Assembly: GCF_003350535.1 (NCBI RefSeq)
Contig: NZ_QQBB01000003.1
Location: forward strand, 124,001-188,000
Direction of reading: 5' to 3'
DNA: 64,000 nucleotides
Source: Microvirga subterranea
Lineage (GTDB): Bacteria; Pseudomonadota; Alphaproteobacteria; Rhizobiales; Beijerinckiaceae
The first letter of the stretch is position 1; each line of letters opens with the position of its first letter. Positions 48,919-58,672 of this stretch are shown here, piece after piece. The notes beneath the pieces are model-generated. The model saw nothing but the letters and a program-made list of their open reading frames with translations. It searched no databases and was not told where the DNA came from. The position numbers and the translations under genes were made by a program.

Positions 48919-50163
48919 ATGCGCCTGAAGACACGCGTTTCCGCGTATACCCTTGCTATTGCCCTCGTCTGGACTTCGGGAGCCAGCGCTCAACAGATGA
49001 AAGCCGAGGTGCTCCACTGGTGGACCTCGGCCGGCGAGTCCGCCGCCGTGAAGGTTTTCGCCGACCAGTTCACCAAGGCCGGCGGCACCTGGGTCGACAA
49101 TGCCATCGCGGGTGGCGCCAATGCCCGCACGGCCGGCATCAACCGCATGGTGGGCGGCAATCCCCCGACCATGATGCAGTTCAACACCGGCAAGCAGTTC
49201 GACGAACTCGTCAGCAACGATCTCGTCCGCGACGTCGAAGCCCAGGCCAAGGCCGGCAAGTGGCGCGAGATCATGCCGAAGCCGATCGTCGATGCCACGG
49301 TCCGCGAGGGCAAGTTCTACGCGGTGCCCGTGAACATCCACGGCCAGAACTGGCTGTTCTACAACACCAAGGTTTTCGCCGATGCCGGGCTTGAGCCGCC
49401 GAAGACCTTCCCGGAGCTCATCGCATCCGGCGAGAAGCTGAAGGCAAAGGGCATCATCCCCATCGCGCTCGGCGGGCAGCCTAACTGGGAGCACAACCTC
49501 TTCCGCGCAGCCCTCGTCGGCCACGGCGGCGCCGACATGTTCCGGGCCGTCTACGGCAAGCGCGATCCGAAGATCCTGAAGGATCCGAAGTTCAAGGAGA
49601 CCGTGGAGCTCTTCGGCAAGATGCGCGCCCTCGTCGATCCCGGCAGCCCGGGCCGCAACTGGAACGACGCAACCGCACTCGTGATCACCAACAAGGCCGC
49701 CATGCACTTCAACGGCGACTGGGCCAAGGGTGAGTTCATCGCCGCCGGCCAGACCGCCGGCAAGGAATACGGCTGCACCCTCGTCGGTGAGGGCGGCGGC
49801 AAGCTCGTGATCGGCGGCGACGTGTTCGTCTTCCCCGCGACCAAGGACAAGAATGCGCTCGCCACGCAGGACAAGCTGATCGAGGTGCTTCTCGATCCGA
49901 CAAGCCAGATCGAGTTCAACAAGAAGAAGGGCTCGATCCCTGTCCGCATGGACGTGGATGTCTCGTCAATGGACGTCTGCGCGCAGAAGTCCCATGCGGT
50001 CTTGAGCGACCCGGCCAACCAGGTCGAGGCCATGGAGCTGCTCAGCCCGCCGAACTTCTCGGGCGCCATGCAGGATGCGGTCACGCAGTTCTGGAATACA
50101 CCGAACATGTCCGCCGACACCTTCATCGAGAAGGTCACCGCCGCGATGCGCGACGCCGGCTGA
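48919..50163 (+). CDS. Sugar ABC transporter substrate-binding protein (GtsA-like)
   Basis: The 414-residue family 1 extracellular binding protein has a Sec signal ending in GASA-QQ at about residue 25. The mature part begins KAEVLHWWTSAGESAAVKVF and continues with AGGANARTAGINRMVGGNPP, YAVPVNIHGQNWLFYNTKVF, HFNGDWAKGEF and KKGSIPVRMDVD. These segments resemble GtsA, the glucose-binding protein of Pseudomonas, more than maltose-binding proteins, suggesting a glucose-like sugar or glycoside. It delivers the sugar to the two permeases that follow. Confidence 0.9.
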   Translation: MRLKTRVSAYTLAIALVWTSGASAQQMKAEVLHWWTSAGESAAVKVFADQFTKAGGTWVDNAIAGGANARTAGINRMVGGNPPTMMQFNTGKQFDELVSNDLVRDVEAQAKAGKWREIMPKPIVDATVREGKFYAVPVNIHGQNWLFYNTKVFADAGLEPPKTFPELIASGEKLKAKGIIPIALGGQPNWEHNLFRAALVGHGGADMFRAVYGKRDPKILKDPKFKETVELFGKMRALVDPGSPGRNWNDATALVITNKAAMHFNGDWAKGEFIAAGQTAGKEYGCTLVGEGGGKLVIGGDVFVFPATKDKNALATQDKLIEVLLDPTSQIEFNKKKGSIPVRMDVDVSSMDVCAQKSHAVLSDPANQVEAMELLSPPNFSGAMQDAVTQFWNTPNMSADTFIEKVTAAMRDAG

Positions 50164-50243
50164 CCTGGCTGACAGCCCTCACGGTCCGGCGGGAACGACC
50201 ATCACCCGCCGGACGCCGTCTCTCTCGATAAAGGGCCTGCGCG

Positions 50244-51179
50244 ATGGATTCCGCCACGATTCCCGTTCCCACGGTCCGGGCCGCCAGCACCCAGGGACGC
50301 CGCCTCGTCAGAACGAGGTTGCCTGCCGCCCTTGCGCTCCTGCCGACCGCCCTTGTGGTGCTGGTCGTCTATATCGGCTGCATGCTCTGGACGGTGCGGC
50401 TCTCCTTCACGAGTTCCACCCTCCTGCCGAAGCTCGACTGGGTCGGACTGGCGCAATACAGCCGCCTGTTCGTGAACGACCGCTTCGTGACCTCGGCCGA
50501 GAACATCGTCATCTTCGGCGTGCTGTTCATCTCCGGATGCCTGATCCTCGGCTTCCTGCTCGCGGTCTTCATCGACCAGAACGTTCGCGCGGAAGGCATC
50601 TTCCGCACGGTGTTCCTGTATCCCTACGCCATGTCGTTCGTCGTGACGGGCGTGGCGTGGCAATGGTTCCTGAATCCGGGGCTCGGCCTGCAGAAAGTTG
50701 TGCGCGATCTCGGTTTCGAAAGCTTCACCTTCGACTGGCTCGTCAATCCGGACATGGCGATCTACACCATCGTGATAGCGGGCCTCTGGCACGGGTCCGG
50801 CCTCACGATGGCCATCCTGCTCGCCGGGCTTCGCGGCGTCGACGAGGACCTGTGGAAGGCCGCCAAGGTCGACGGCGTGCCGACGTGGCGGGTCTACACG
50901 TCGATCGTGCTGCCCCTGCTCCGCCCCATGGTCGTAACTGCGACCGTGCTGCTCGCGACCGGCGTGGTGAAGCTCTACGACCTCGTCGTCGCCATGACCA
51001 TGGGCGGCCCGGGCATCGCCACCGAAGTGCCGGCGAAGTTCGTCATGGACCACCTGTTCGAGCGCAACAACATCGCGCTCGGTACCGCAGCCGCCACGAT
51101 CATGCTGATCACGGTCGTCGCCGTCCTCGCGCCCTGGGTCTATGCCCGCTACATCCGAGCCCAGAGGAGGCCCGCATGA
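50244..51179 (+). CDS. Sugar ABC transporter permease (MalF/UgpA type)
   Basis: The 311-residue permease has six helices and the EAA-like loop AGLRGVDEDLWKAAKVDGVPTWRVY (key residues LRGVDEDLWKAAKVDG) that contacts the ATPase. Its stop overlaps the next permease start as ATGA. It is 80 bases after the binding-protein gene. Confidence 0.92.
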   Translation: MDSATIPVPTVRAASTQGRRLVRTRLPAALALLPTALVVLVVYIGCMLWTVRLSFTSSTLLPKLDWVGLAQYSRLFVNDRFVTSAENIVIFGVLFISGCLILGFLLAVFIDQNVRAEGIFRTVFLYPYAMSFVVTGVAWQWFLNPGLGLQKVVRDLGFESFTFDWLVNPDMAIYTIVIAGLWHGSGLTMAILLAGLRGVDEDLWKAAKVDGVPTWRVYTSIVLPLLRPMVVTATVLLATGVVKLYDLVVAMTMGGPGIATEVPAKFVMDHLFERNNIALGTAAATIMLITVVAVLAPWVYARYIRAQRRPA

Positions 51180-52060
51180 GCGCGCTCGAGCCCCAGGGCC
51201 GCCGTCCGCGCCACCTCACGATCGGGCGCGTCGGGGTCTATGCCTTCCTGATCACCGCGGCCCTGTTCTTCCTGCTGCCGCTCTGGATCATGGTCGTGAC
51301 CTCCCTCAAGCCCATGGACGAGATCCGGCTCGGCAACATCCTCGCCCTGCCGGCCGCGATGACGATCGAGGCATGGACCAAGGCCTGGTCGTCGGCCTGC
51401 ACCGGCCTCGAATGCAACGGCATCAGCGTCGGGTTCTGGAACTCGGTACGCATCCTGATCCCGTCCGTTATCCTCTCCATCGCGGCGGGAGCCATCAACG
51501 GATACGCCCTCTCCTTCTGGAGGGTGAAGGGCGCCAACGTAATGTTCGGCGTGCTGTTGCTCGGCGCCTTCATTCCCTACCAGGTCTTCCTTTATCCGCT
51601 GGTGCGCATCTTCTCGATGTCTGGGATCTACAACTCGCTGACCTGCATCGTCATCGTGCACGTGATCTTCGGCCTGCCGACGATGACGCTGCTGTTCCGC
51701 AACTACTACGCCGGGCTTCCCATAGAGCTCTTCAAGGCGGCGCGCATCGACGGCGGCGGGTTCTGGACGATCTTCTTCCGCGTGATGCTGCCGATGTCGA
51801 CCCCGATGCTGGTAGTCGCCACCATCCTCCAGACCACCGGCATCTGGAACGACTTCATCTTCGGTCTGACCTTCGCGGGCCGGGAGAACCTGCCGATGAC
51901 CGTGCAGCTGAACAACATCGTGCATTCGACTCAAGGCGAGCGCGCCTACAACGTGGACATGGCGGCGACCATGCTCGCGGCGCTCGTTCCCCTCGTCGTT
52001 TACTTCGTTTCGGGACGCTGGTTCGTCCGCGGCATCGCCGCTGGCGCTGTGAAGGGATAA
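51176..52060 (+). CDS. Sugar ABC transporter permease (MalG/UgpE type)
   Basis: The 294-residue second permease has five to six helices and the EAA loop region YYAGLPIELFKAARIDGGGFW, the binding point of the ATPase. The start ATG overlaps the stop of the first permease, so their synthesis is coupled. The conserved C-terminal segment GRWFVRGIAAGAVKG is present. Confidence 0.93.
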   Translation: MSALEPQGRRPRHLTIGRVGVYAFLITAALFFLLPLWIMVVTSLKPMDEIRLGNILALPAAMTIEAWTKAWSSACTGLECNGISVGFWNSVRILIPSVILSIAAGAINGYALSFWRVKGANVMFGVLLLGAFIPYQVFLYPLVRIFSMSGIYNSLTCIVIVHVIFGLPTMTLLFRNYYAGLPIELFKAARIDGGGFWTIFFRVMLPMSTPMLVVATILQTTGIWNDFIFGLTFAGRENLPMTVQLNNIVHSTQGERAYNVDMAATMLAALVPLVVYFVSGRWFVRGIAAGAVKG

Positions 52061-52063
52061 GGC

Positions 52064-53143
52064 ATGAGCGCTGTTTCCGTTCGTGATGTGTCGGTCGCTT
52101 TCGAGGCGGTCCGGGTCTTCGACGGCCTCACCCTCGACATCGAGGAGGGCGAGTTCATCGTCCTGCTCGGCCCCTCGGGCTGCGGAAAGTCGACCCTGCT
52201 CAACGCCATCGCGGGCCTCCTCGACGTGGCTTCCGGCCAGATCTGGATCGGCGGCCGGAACGTGACCTGGGAGGAGCCCAAGGACCGCGGCATCGCCATG
52301 GTGTTCCAGTCCTACGCCCTCTATCCGCGCATGAGCGTGAAGGAGAACATGTCCTTCGGCCTCAGGATGGCGAAGACGCCAAAGCCCGAAATCGAGAAGC
52401 GCGTGAAGCAGGCGGCCGAACTGCTGCAGATCACCCATCTCCTCGACCGTCGCCCCGACCAGCTCTCCGGCGGCCAGCGCCAGCGCGTCGCCATCGGCCG
52501 GGCGCTAGTGCGCGACGCCGCAGTATTCCTCTTCGACGAGCCGCTCTCGAACCTCGACGCCAAGCTGCGCAACGAACTCAGGGTCGAGATCAAGCGCCTG
52601 CATGCGCGGCTCGGCAAGACTACCATGGTGTACGTGACCCACGACCAGATCGAGGCCATGACGCTCGCCGACCGCATCGTCGTCATGAAGGACCAGAAAG
52701 TCCAGCAGATCGGCAGCCCGGGCGAGATCTACCGCCGTCCCGCCAACCTTTTCGTCGCCGGCTTCGTCGGCTCGCCGCAGATGAACTTCATCAAGGGCCG
52801 CATCGAGGAATCGGACGGCTCGCCGGAGTTCGTCGCCGGGCGCCGACGTCTTCCGCTTGCCGGATACGACTTCACCGGACACCCGACGGCCGGTCAGGAC
52901 GTTATCCTCGGCGTGCGCCCGGAGCATCTCGACATCCTCGACATCGGCACTTGGTCCGGCTTCACCATCGACATCGTCGAGCCGATGGGCGCCGACATGG
53001 TGATCTGGTGCAGCGACCGCGAAGGCTCCCTTCAGGTCCGGACCGGCGGCAACACGAAGGCCGCTCCCGGCGACCGCCTGTCGCTGCGGGTCGACGTCGC
53101 CCAGGTGTCCCTGTTCGATGCGGAAACAGGCGACCGGATCTAG
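52064..53143 (+). CDS. Sugar ABC transporter ATPase (UgpC/MalK type)
   Basis: The 359-residue ATPase has Walker A GPSGCGKSTLLN, the signature LSGGQRQRVAIGRALVRD, and Walker B VFLFDEPLSNLDAKLR. A C-terminal TOBE-like regulatory domain (FIKGRIEESDGSPEFV, GVRPEHLDIL) is present as in MalK/UgpC. The protein energises the importer. It begins three bases after the second permease. Confidence 0.94.
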   Translation: MSAVSVRDVSVAFEAVRVFDGLTLDIEEGEFIVLLGPSGCGKSTLLNAIAGLLDVASGQIWIGGRNVTWEEPKDRGIAMVFQSYALYPRMSVKENMSFGLRMAKTPKPEIEKRVKQAAELLQITHLLDRRPDQLSGGQRQRVAIGRALVRDAAVFLFDEPLSNLDAKLRNELRVEIKRLHARLGKTTMVYVTHDQIEAMTLADRIVVMKDQKVQQIGSPGEIYRRPANLFVAGFVGSPQMNFIKGRIEESDGSPEFVAGRRRLPLAGYDFTGHPTAGQDVILGVRPEHLDILDIGTWSGFTIDIVEPMGADMVIWCSDREGSLQVRTGGNTKAAPGDRLSLRVDVAQVSLFDAETGDRI

Positions 53144-53221
53144 AACCCTCTTTACGCCTCTTCGCGTCCGGCTCTTCGCCGTGTCCGGCCGCGCTTGCCT
53201 TTTCGAACCATGAGGACTGAC

Positions 53222-53989
53222 ATGAGCGTCACGGACACTCTCTCGATACAGCTCTATACCCTGCGGTCGCTGGAAAACCTCGATCGCATTCTTGATACGG
53301 TTGCGGACGCCGGTTACCGCCACGTGGAGACGGTGGGCTCGCATCTCGACGATGCCGCCAGCGTCCGCTCGAAGCTCGATGCCCGCGGCCTGACCGCCTC
53401 GTCGAGCCATGTCAGCCTCGCGGCCCTCCGCGAGAAGCCCGACGCGATCGTGGAATCCTGCCGCACGCTCGGCTTTACGGATCTCTTCATGCCGGCCGTG
53501 CCGCCGGACCAACGCGACATGGCGGCGGACGGCTGGCGCTCGCTCGGGCGCGAACTCGGCGAGCTGGCGGAACGCTTCCAGCGCGACGGCATCCGGCTCG
53601 GCTATCATAACCATCACTGGGAGCTGAAGCCGAAGGAGGGCGAGAAGACCGCGCTCGAGCTGATCTTCGAAGCAGCCGAAGGAACTCCCCTCGCCTGGCA
53701 GGTGGACGTGGCCTGGCTCGCCCGAGGCGGGGCCGATCCCGAGCAGTGGATTCACCGCTACCGCGATCGCGTCATCTCCGCCCATGTGAAGGACATCGCC
53801 CCGACCGGACAGAACGAGGACCAGGACGGATGGACCGATGTCGGATCCGGCGTGCTCGACTGGAGCGACCTCTGGCGCGTCTGCCGTCAGGCCGGCGCCA
53901 AGTGGATGGTGGTGGAGCATGACAAGCCGGCGGACCCGGCGCAGACCGCCCGCGCCAGCTTTGCCTTCCTGAGCAAGATCGAGGATTGA
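53222..53989 (+). CDS. Sugar phosphate isomerase/epimerase-type (AP endonuclease 2 fold) protein
   Basis: The 255-residue TIM-barrel protein starts SVTDTLSIQLYTLRSLENLD, like inosose dehydratase/IolE-type members. It has GYRHVETVGSHL, HVSLAALREKPDAIVESCRTLGFTDLF, RLGYHNHHWELK with metal-type His/Glu, AWQVDVAWLARGGADP and VEHDKPAD. The ATG 53222 is chosen at the conserved N-terminus. Such proteins often act as isomerases, dehydratases or lyases on keto-sugars. It follows the ATPase and is probably the second enzyme of the pathway, after the oxidoreductase. Confidence 0.82.
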   Translation: MSVTDTLSIQLYTLRSLENLDRILDTVADAGYRHVETVGSHLDDAASVRSKLDARGLTASSSHVSLAALREKPDAIVESCRTLGFTDLFMPAVPPDQRDMAADGWRSLGRELGELAERFQRDGIRLGYHNHHWELKPKEGEKTALELIFEAAEGTPLAWQVDVAWLARGGADPEQWIHRYRDRVISAHVKDIAPTGQNEDQDGWTDVGSGVLDWSDLWRVCRQAGAKWMVVEHDKPADPAQTARASFAFLSKIED

Positions 53990-53994
53990 TCATC

Positions 53995-55170
53995 ATGAAC
54001 CCCTTGAATGTCGGCATCATCGGCTGCGGCAACATTTCGGGCATCTACCTGCAGAACATCCCGGCCTATGAAGGCCTGACGCTTCGCGCCTGCGCGGACA
54101 TGCGGCCCGAGGCCGCCCAGGCCCAGGCGAGCCGCTACGGCATCGAAGCGATGACGGTGGATGAGCTCCTCGCCCGGGACGATATCGACCTCGTCGTGAA
54201 CCTCACGATCCCGAGCGCCCATTTCGGCGTCTCCCTAGCGGCCCTGAGCGCGGGCAAGCACGTCTTCTCCGAGAAACCCTTGGCGGTCGATTTCGAGCAG
54301 GGCCGCCGCCTGGTCGACGAGGCCGAGGCAGGCGGCGTGCTCCTGGGCTGCGCGCCGGACACCTTCCTGGGTGCGGGCGGACGTCTCGCGCGCAGGCTCG
54401 TCGACGACGGCTCTGTCGGGCGCATCCTGTCCGGCACCGCCTTTCTCATGTCCCACGGCATGGAGCACTGGCATCCCGACCCGGAGTTCTTCTTCAAGCC
54501 CGGCGGCGGACCCATCCTCGACATGGCGCCCTACTACCTCGGCGCCCTCGTGAACCTGATCGGCCCTGTGAAGCGCGTCTTTGCCATGTCGAGCATCGGC
54601 TTCCCCGAGCGCGTCGTGACGGCGGAATCCCCACGCAAGGGTCACCGCATCCCGGTGGAGACACCGACCCATGTCATGGCGCTGCTCGAGTTCGCCTCCG
54701 GCGCTCAGGTCACGTTCTGCATGAGCTGGGATGTGTGGAAGCACGGCCACCCGGCCATCGAGCTCTACGGCACCGAAGGGTCACTCCGCGTGCCCGACCC
54801 GAACTTCTTCGGCGGCCATGTGGAGGTGACCGAGCGCGGCGGAGACTGGCGTGCCGTCGACTCGAGCGACATGCCGCTCGGCGCACCCAACTGGCGCTCG
54901 CCAAATTGGGCCCCGGATGCTCCATCGCGCGCCAACTATCGGGCGCTTGGCCTCGCTGACCTCGCCAGTGCGGTCCTCAACGGCACCCCTCACCGCTCGA
55001 CGGGCCGGCTCGCCCTTCATGTGCTCGAGGTGATGCACTCGATCCTCGAGGGAGCCGTCACCGGCCAGCCGCGGGCCATCACCACCTCGCTGGAACGCCC
55101 GGCCGTGCTGGACGATGCCGCCGCCGCCAAGCTCTGGAAGGGGCAGCCGAAAGCAGCCACGGCCGCTTGA
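53995..55170 (+). CDS. Gfo/Idh/MocA oxidoreductase (ThuB-like)
   Basis: The 391-residue NAD-dependent oxidoreductase starts [20 protein letters not shown] with the Rossmann motif GCGNIS. The EKP motif is in [34 protein letters not shown] and [20 protein letters not shown] form the catalytic segment (Asp and Tyr/His). It begins five bases after the isomerase-like gene and is followed by ThuA. ThuB of Sinorhizobium belongs to this family and oxidises disaccharides to 3-keto forms, so the same chemistry is the best guess. Confidence 0.87.
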   Translation: MNPLNVGIIGCGNISGIYLQNIPAYEGLTLRACADMRPEAAQAQASRYGIEAMTVDELLARDDIDLVVNLTIPSAHFGVSLAALSAGKHVFSEKPLAVDFEQGRRLVDEAEAGGVLLGCAPDTFLGAGGRLARRLVDDGSVGRILSGTAFLMSHGMEHWHPDPEFFFKPGGGPILDMAPYYLGALVNLIGPVKRVFAMSSIGFPERVVTAESPRKGHRIPVETPTHVMALLEFASGAQVTFCMSWDVWKHGHPAIELYGTEGSLRVPDPNFFGGHVEVTERGGDWRAVDSSDMPLGAPNWRSPNWAPDAPSRANYRALGLADLASAVLNGTPHRSTGRLALHVLEVMHSILEGAVTGQPRAITTSLERPAVLDDAAAAKLWKGQPKAATAA

Positions 55171-55270
55171 GAACGCCGAAGATGCATCCGGGCCGGCTTC
55201 CACCCAAAAGCCGGCCCTCTCGTTCCAACCTGGCAATGAACGACACGGACACGAAAGGAAGCGCTCGACC

Positions 55271-55921
55271 ATGAGCGACGCATTGATCGTATGGGGCGGC
55301 TGGAGCGGACATGAGCCGGAGCAATGTGCCGCCATCGTCGCGGACATGCTGAAGGAGGAAGGCTTCAACGTCTCCGTCGAGACATCGACCCGCGCCTTCG
55401 CGGATCCCGGTCTCGCGGACTTGGGCCTGATCGTCCCGATCTACACCATGTCGAGAATCGAGAAGGACGAGGTCGCGAACCTCTCGAAGGCGGTGCGCGA
55501 GGGCGTGGGACTCGCCGGCTTTCACGGAGGCATGGGGGACGCCTTCCGAGAGGCCGTGGAATACCAGTTCATGTGCGGCGGCCAGTGGGTGGCCCATCCT
55601 GGCAACATCATCGATTATCGGGTGAACGTCACTCGGGCCGATGATCCCATCATGAAAGGCATCGGCGACTTCGACTACCACTCCGAGCAGTATTACATGC
55701 ACGTGGACCCTTCGAACGAGGTCCTCGCGACCACGACCTTTTCCGGCGAGCACGCGCCGTGGATCGAAGGCGTGGTGATGCCCGTCGTCTGGAAGCGCCG
55801 CCACGGCGAGGGCCGCGTCTTCTACAGCTCCCTCGGACACGTGGCGAAGGAGTTCGACGTGCCGCAGATGCGCACGATCCTGCGCCGCGGGATGGTCTGG
55901 GCGGCGCGGAAAACGCCCTGA
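55271..55921 (+). CDS. ThuA-domain protein of the sugar locus
   Basis: The 216-residue protein has the ThuA fold: [20 protein letters not shown] at the N-terminus, [34 protein letters not shown], and [20 protein letters not shown] at the C-terminus. ThuA is a class I amidotransferase-like fold and in rhizobia acts with ThuB in trehalose and maltitol use (oxidation to 3-keto sugars). It follows the Gfo/Idh gene by 100 bases in the same direction and ends the sugar operon. Confidence 0.87.
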   Translation: MSDALIVWGGWSGHEPEQCAAIVADMLKEEGFNVSVETSTRAFADPGLADLGLIVPIYTMSRIEKDEVANLSKAVREGVGLAGFHGGMGDAFREAVEYQFMCGGQWVAHPGNIIDYRVNVTRADDPIMKGIGDFDYHSEQYYMHVDPSNEVLATTTFSGEHAPWIEGVVMPVVWKRRHGEGRVFYSSLGHVAKEFDVPQMRTILRRGMVWAARKTP

Positions 55922-56007
55922 GCCGAGTTGGGACCACCAGCGCAGTCATGACCCCTATGTTCCACGCTGGCTTTCCAGGTTTCATTTCGTGAAGGCCGCG
56001 TGCGAAA

Positions 56008-56032
56008 CCCCTCCCCAGGCGATGGGGAGGGG
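56008..56032. terminator. Bidirectional terminator between thuA-like and RTX genes
   Basis: Nine-base perfect stem CCCCTCCCC and GGGGAGGGG with a 7-base loop, lying between convergent stops at 55921 (+) and 56056 (-). A CAGTTTAG end follows on the plus side. Confidence 0.55.
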
Positions 56033-56055
56033 CAGTTTAGGCGGGATCCGTTTCG

Positions 56056-58302
56056 TTAGATGATGAAGAAGTCCTTGTAGGTCAGCTTCAGGTTCTTCGA
56101 CAGCTTGGCGATCTCGACCTGATGGGCGCTGCCCGATCCGTCCGCATCGTAATAGAGGATGCCGGTCTTCTTGTTGTAGATCAGGTAGTCGTTGCGATCA
56201 TCCGCGCGTTCGCCGATCTGGAAGAACGCCTTGTTCAGCTTGCCCGGATTGGCCTCGCTGCCCTTTCCGAGCTTCTTGAAGATGGCGTTGTCGAGATAGA
56301 CGCTGTCGTCGCGGACGTTGAAGTCTCGCACTGTGTCGAAATTCGACTTTTTGCTCGGCCTTGTGTCGAACACGAAGACGTCGGCGCCGCGACCGCCGGT
56401 CAGGATATCCTTACCGGTTCCGCCGCTGAGCCAGTCGTTCCCATCATTGCCGTTGAGACGATCATTGCCGCCGAAGCCCTTGAGGTACTCGTTGTTGGCG
56501 CGTCCATCGATGCGCTCGGACGCCGAGGTTCCATTGATCGTGACGCGGTCTTCGGCCGCGATCTGAAGAGCACCGAGAGACTGATACTGGGACAGGGACA
56601 GCGTCACCGCGTTGTCCGCAGCGTCAAGAATGTCGACGCCTCGTGCCGCGAGGCCGGAAATTTCACCGGCCGACAGACTGGCCAGTGTCGAACCTGCATC
56701 CGTCAGACGGACGGCGTCGTCGACAGCCAGACCAACCGATCCGAGAGCCTTCAGCTGAGCCACGGAGAGAGCAAGGACATTGTCCGTCGCGTTGAGCGCA
56801 TCGACGCCCTTGCCGTTCAATGAAGCGAGTTGCGCCGGCGTCAGCGCGCCGAGCGCGGCGCCCGTATCGACAACCGTCACGGTATCACCCGATGCGGCAG
56901 AGGTGCCGCTGCCAGCCAAAGAAGCTGCTTGGGCGGCAGTAAGCGTGAGAGCATTATCCGTGGCGTCAATTACGTCGACGCCTTTGGCCGCCAAATCAGC
57001 AATCTGAGCTGGCGTCAGTGCAGCCAGTGCAGCGCCGCTGTCTGAGAGGGTCACGGCATCTCCAGCAGCGAAGCCGAGCCCCTTGCCGGTGATCAGCTGG
57101 GCCTGCGCAACTGTCAGAGCGACGACATCATCGGTGGAATCGAGAAGGTCGACGCCCTGGGCTACCAGAGTATCCAATTGAACGCTCGTCAGGCCCAGGA
57201 GATCAGCCGTCGAAGCAGTAGCCGAGACTTGATCGGACGCGGTGAGCTGCACGGCGCCAAGGCTGTTGAGCTGCCCGAGGGTCAAGGTGAGCGCATTGTC
57301 TGTTGCGTCGATTGCAACGACACTTTGCCCGGCAAGTGCTGCGATCTGAGCTTCCGAAAGGCCACCGATATTCTGACCTGTATCCGCGAGGGTCACTGCG
57401 TCACCAGCAGAGAGAGGGACTCCCAGAGCATTAAGCTGTGCAACCGAGAGCGCTAGAGCGTTGTCAGTTACATCAATGGCGACAACGCCCTGTCCTGCTA
57501 ATGCCGTGAGTTGATCGGGCGTCAGCGCGGCGATGTTTGCACCCGCATCAGAAAGCGTCACAGCATCATCGACGGCAAGAGTAGTGCCGAAGGCGTTGAA
57601 CTGTGCCAGCGAGACCCTGATCGCATTATCACTGGCATCGAAGGCGTCGACGCCCTTGGCAATGAGGGACGTGATCTGTGCATCGGTAAGCGTGGCGAGG
57701 TTGGCGCCCGTATCAACGACGCCGACGTTGTCGGCCGCCGGGAAGGAAATGCCACTCCCGGCGAATGCTGCTGCCTGTGCCACCGTGAGGGTCACGGTGG
57801 CGTCTGGGTCGAGAACGTCCACATTCTTGGTTGACATCGCAGCGATGTCGGCTGGCGTCAGACCCTGCACCTGTGCGGCCGTCGCAGTGATCGTGACCGT
57901 ATCGGATGCCGTGAAGCTGACGGTGCCGAGAGCGCTGAACTGTTCGAAGTTGTATGTCAGCACATCATCGGACGCGTCGATGAAATCGACGTTACGCGCC
58001 GCCAAGTCGGCAACATCTGCAGGTGTACCCGTTGCCAGATCCGCGCCCGTTGCCTGAAAGACGACCACATCCGCGGGCGTCAATGCGACCGACCCGAGGT
58101 TAACCAGTTGCGGGATGGACAGCACGACGAGGTCATCTGTCGCGTCGATGCTGTCTACGTTGAGCGCACCGAGTTGCTGGACCTCGGTTCCGGTGAGGGT
58201 GGCAATGTTCGCACTGGTGTCTGCGAGAACGACGTCATCCGCCGTCGAGAATGGGATCGTAGCCGCGCGGAACTCAGCAACCGTCAAAACAATAGTGGCC
58301 AT
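56056..58302 (-). CDS. RTX-type repeat protein, paralogue B (748 residues)
   Basis: The protein starts MATIVLTVAEFRAATIPFST, without a Sec signal. Ten tandem repeats of about 55-58 residues run from about residue 14 to 577. One unit reads: TPAQIADLAAKGVDVIDATD, NALTLTAAQAASLAGSG, then DTVTVVDTGAALGAL. The final 171 residues form the calcium-binding RTX nonapeptides (KGFGGNDRLNGNDGNDWLSG and GKDILTGGRGADVFVFD) and the end SKNLKLTYKDFFII. The layout equals paralogue A at 42631-44571. Type I secretion is inferred from RTX repeats and the C-terminal module. The repeat domain probably forms a regular solenoid; its function is unknown. Ala, Asp, Thr and Leu dominate and Cys is absent. Confidence 0.87.
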   Translation of the reverse strand: MATIVLTVAEFRAATIPFSTADDVVLADTSANIATLTGTEVQQLGALNVDSIDATDDLVVLSIPQLVNLGSVALTPADVVVFQATGADLATGTPADVADLAARNVDFIDASDDVLTYNFEQFSALGTVSFTASDTVTITATAAQVQGLTPADIAAMSTKNVDVLDPDATVTLTVAQAAAFAGSGISFPAADNVGVVDTGANLATLTDAQITSLIAKGVDAFDASDNAIRVSLAQFNAFGTTLAVDDAVTLSDAGANIAALTPDQLTALAGQGVVAIDVTDNALALSVAQLNALGVPLSAGDAVTLADTGQNIGGLSEAQIAALAGQSVVAIDATDNALTLTLGQLNSLGAVQLTASDQVSATASTADLLGLTSVQLDTLVAQGVDLLDSTDDVVALTVAQAQLITGKGLGFAAGDAVTLSDSGAALAALTPAQIADLAAKGVDVIDATDNALTLTAAQAASLAGSGTSAASGDTVTVVDTGAALGALTPAQLASLNGKGVDALNATDNVLALSVAQLKALGSVGLAVDDAVRLTDAGSTLASLSAGEISGLAARGVDILDAADNAVTLSLSQYQSLGALQIAAEDRVTINGTSASERIDGRANNEYLKGFGGNDRLNGNDGNDWLSGGTGKDILTGGRGADVFVFDTRPSKKSNFDTVRDFNVRDDSVYLDNAIFKKLGKGSEANPGKLNKAFFQIGERADDRNDYLIYNKKTGILYYDADGSGSAHQVEIAKLSKNLKLTYKDFFII

Positions 58303-58672
58303 TGGCGCCTCTCGTGTGTTGCACGCTCCCGCTCAATGCATGTGGCTCAGCGGGAGAACTGACACGATAAGAAGGGTCGCGCGGCGTGAGGTCCAACACC
58401 CATCGGGGGAGTACTCAAAAGACCCAAAGAGGTACTTTCGGCTATGCGCGACGGCGACACCGGGAATTCAGCGCAGATGTGAGAACGGTCAACAGGCTTG
58501 TTTTGAGGGAACAACTATGTCGGATCGATCGTTTGCTTCGCCGTTTGATCCGCCACTCTGGATATTTCGCATGCAAACAAGCTGCAATGCGATGGACTGA
58601 GCTGGCGAACTGCTCCCGATACCTTTGCGCGCACCGCTTCTCTTCCCTTCGCTCGAAAGAGATCAACTGCAT

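Noticed and set aside
50075-52060. 661-codon plus-strand frame across both permeases
   Set aside because: It is an unrelated frame before 51176; only the part from the ATG at 51176 encodes the second permease.
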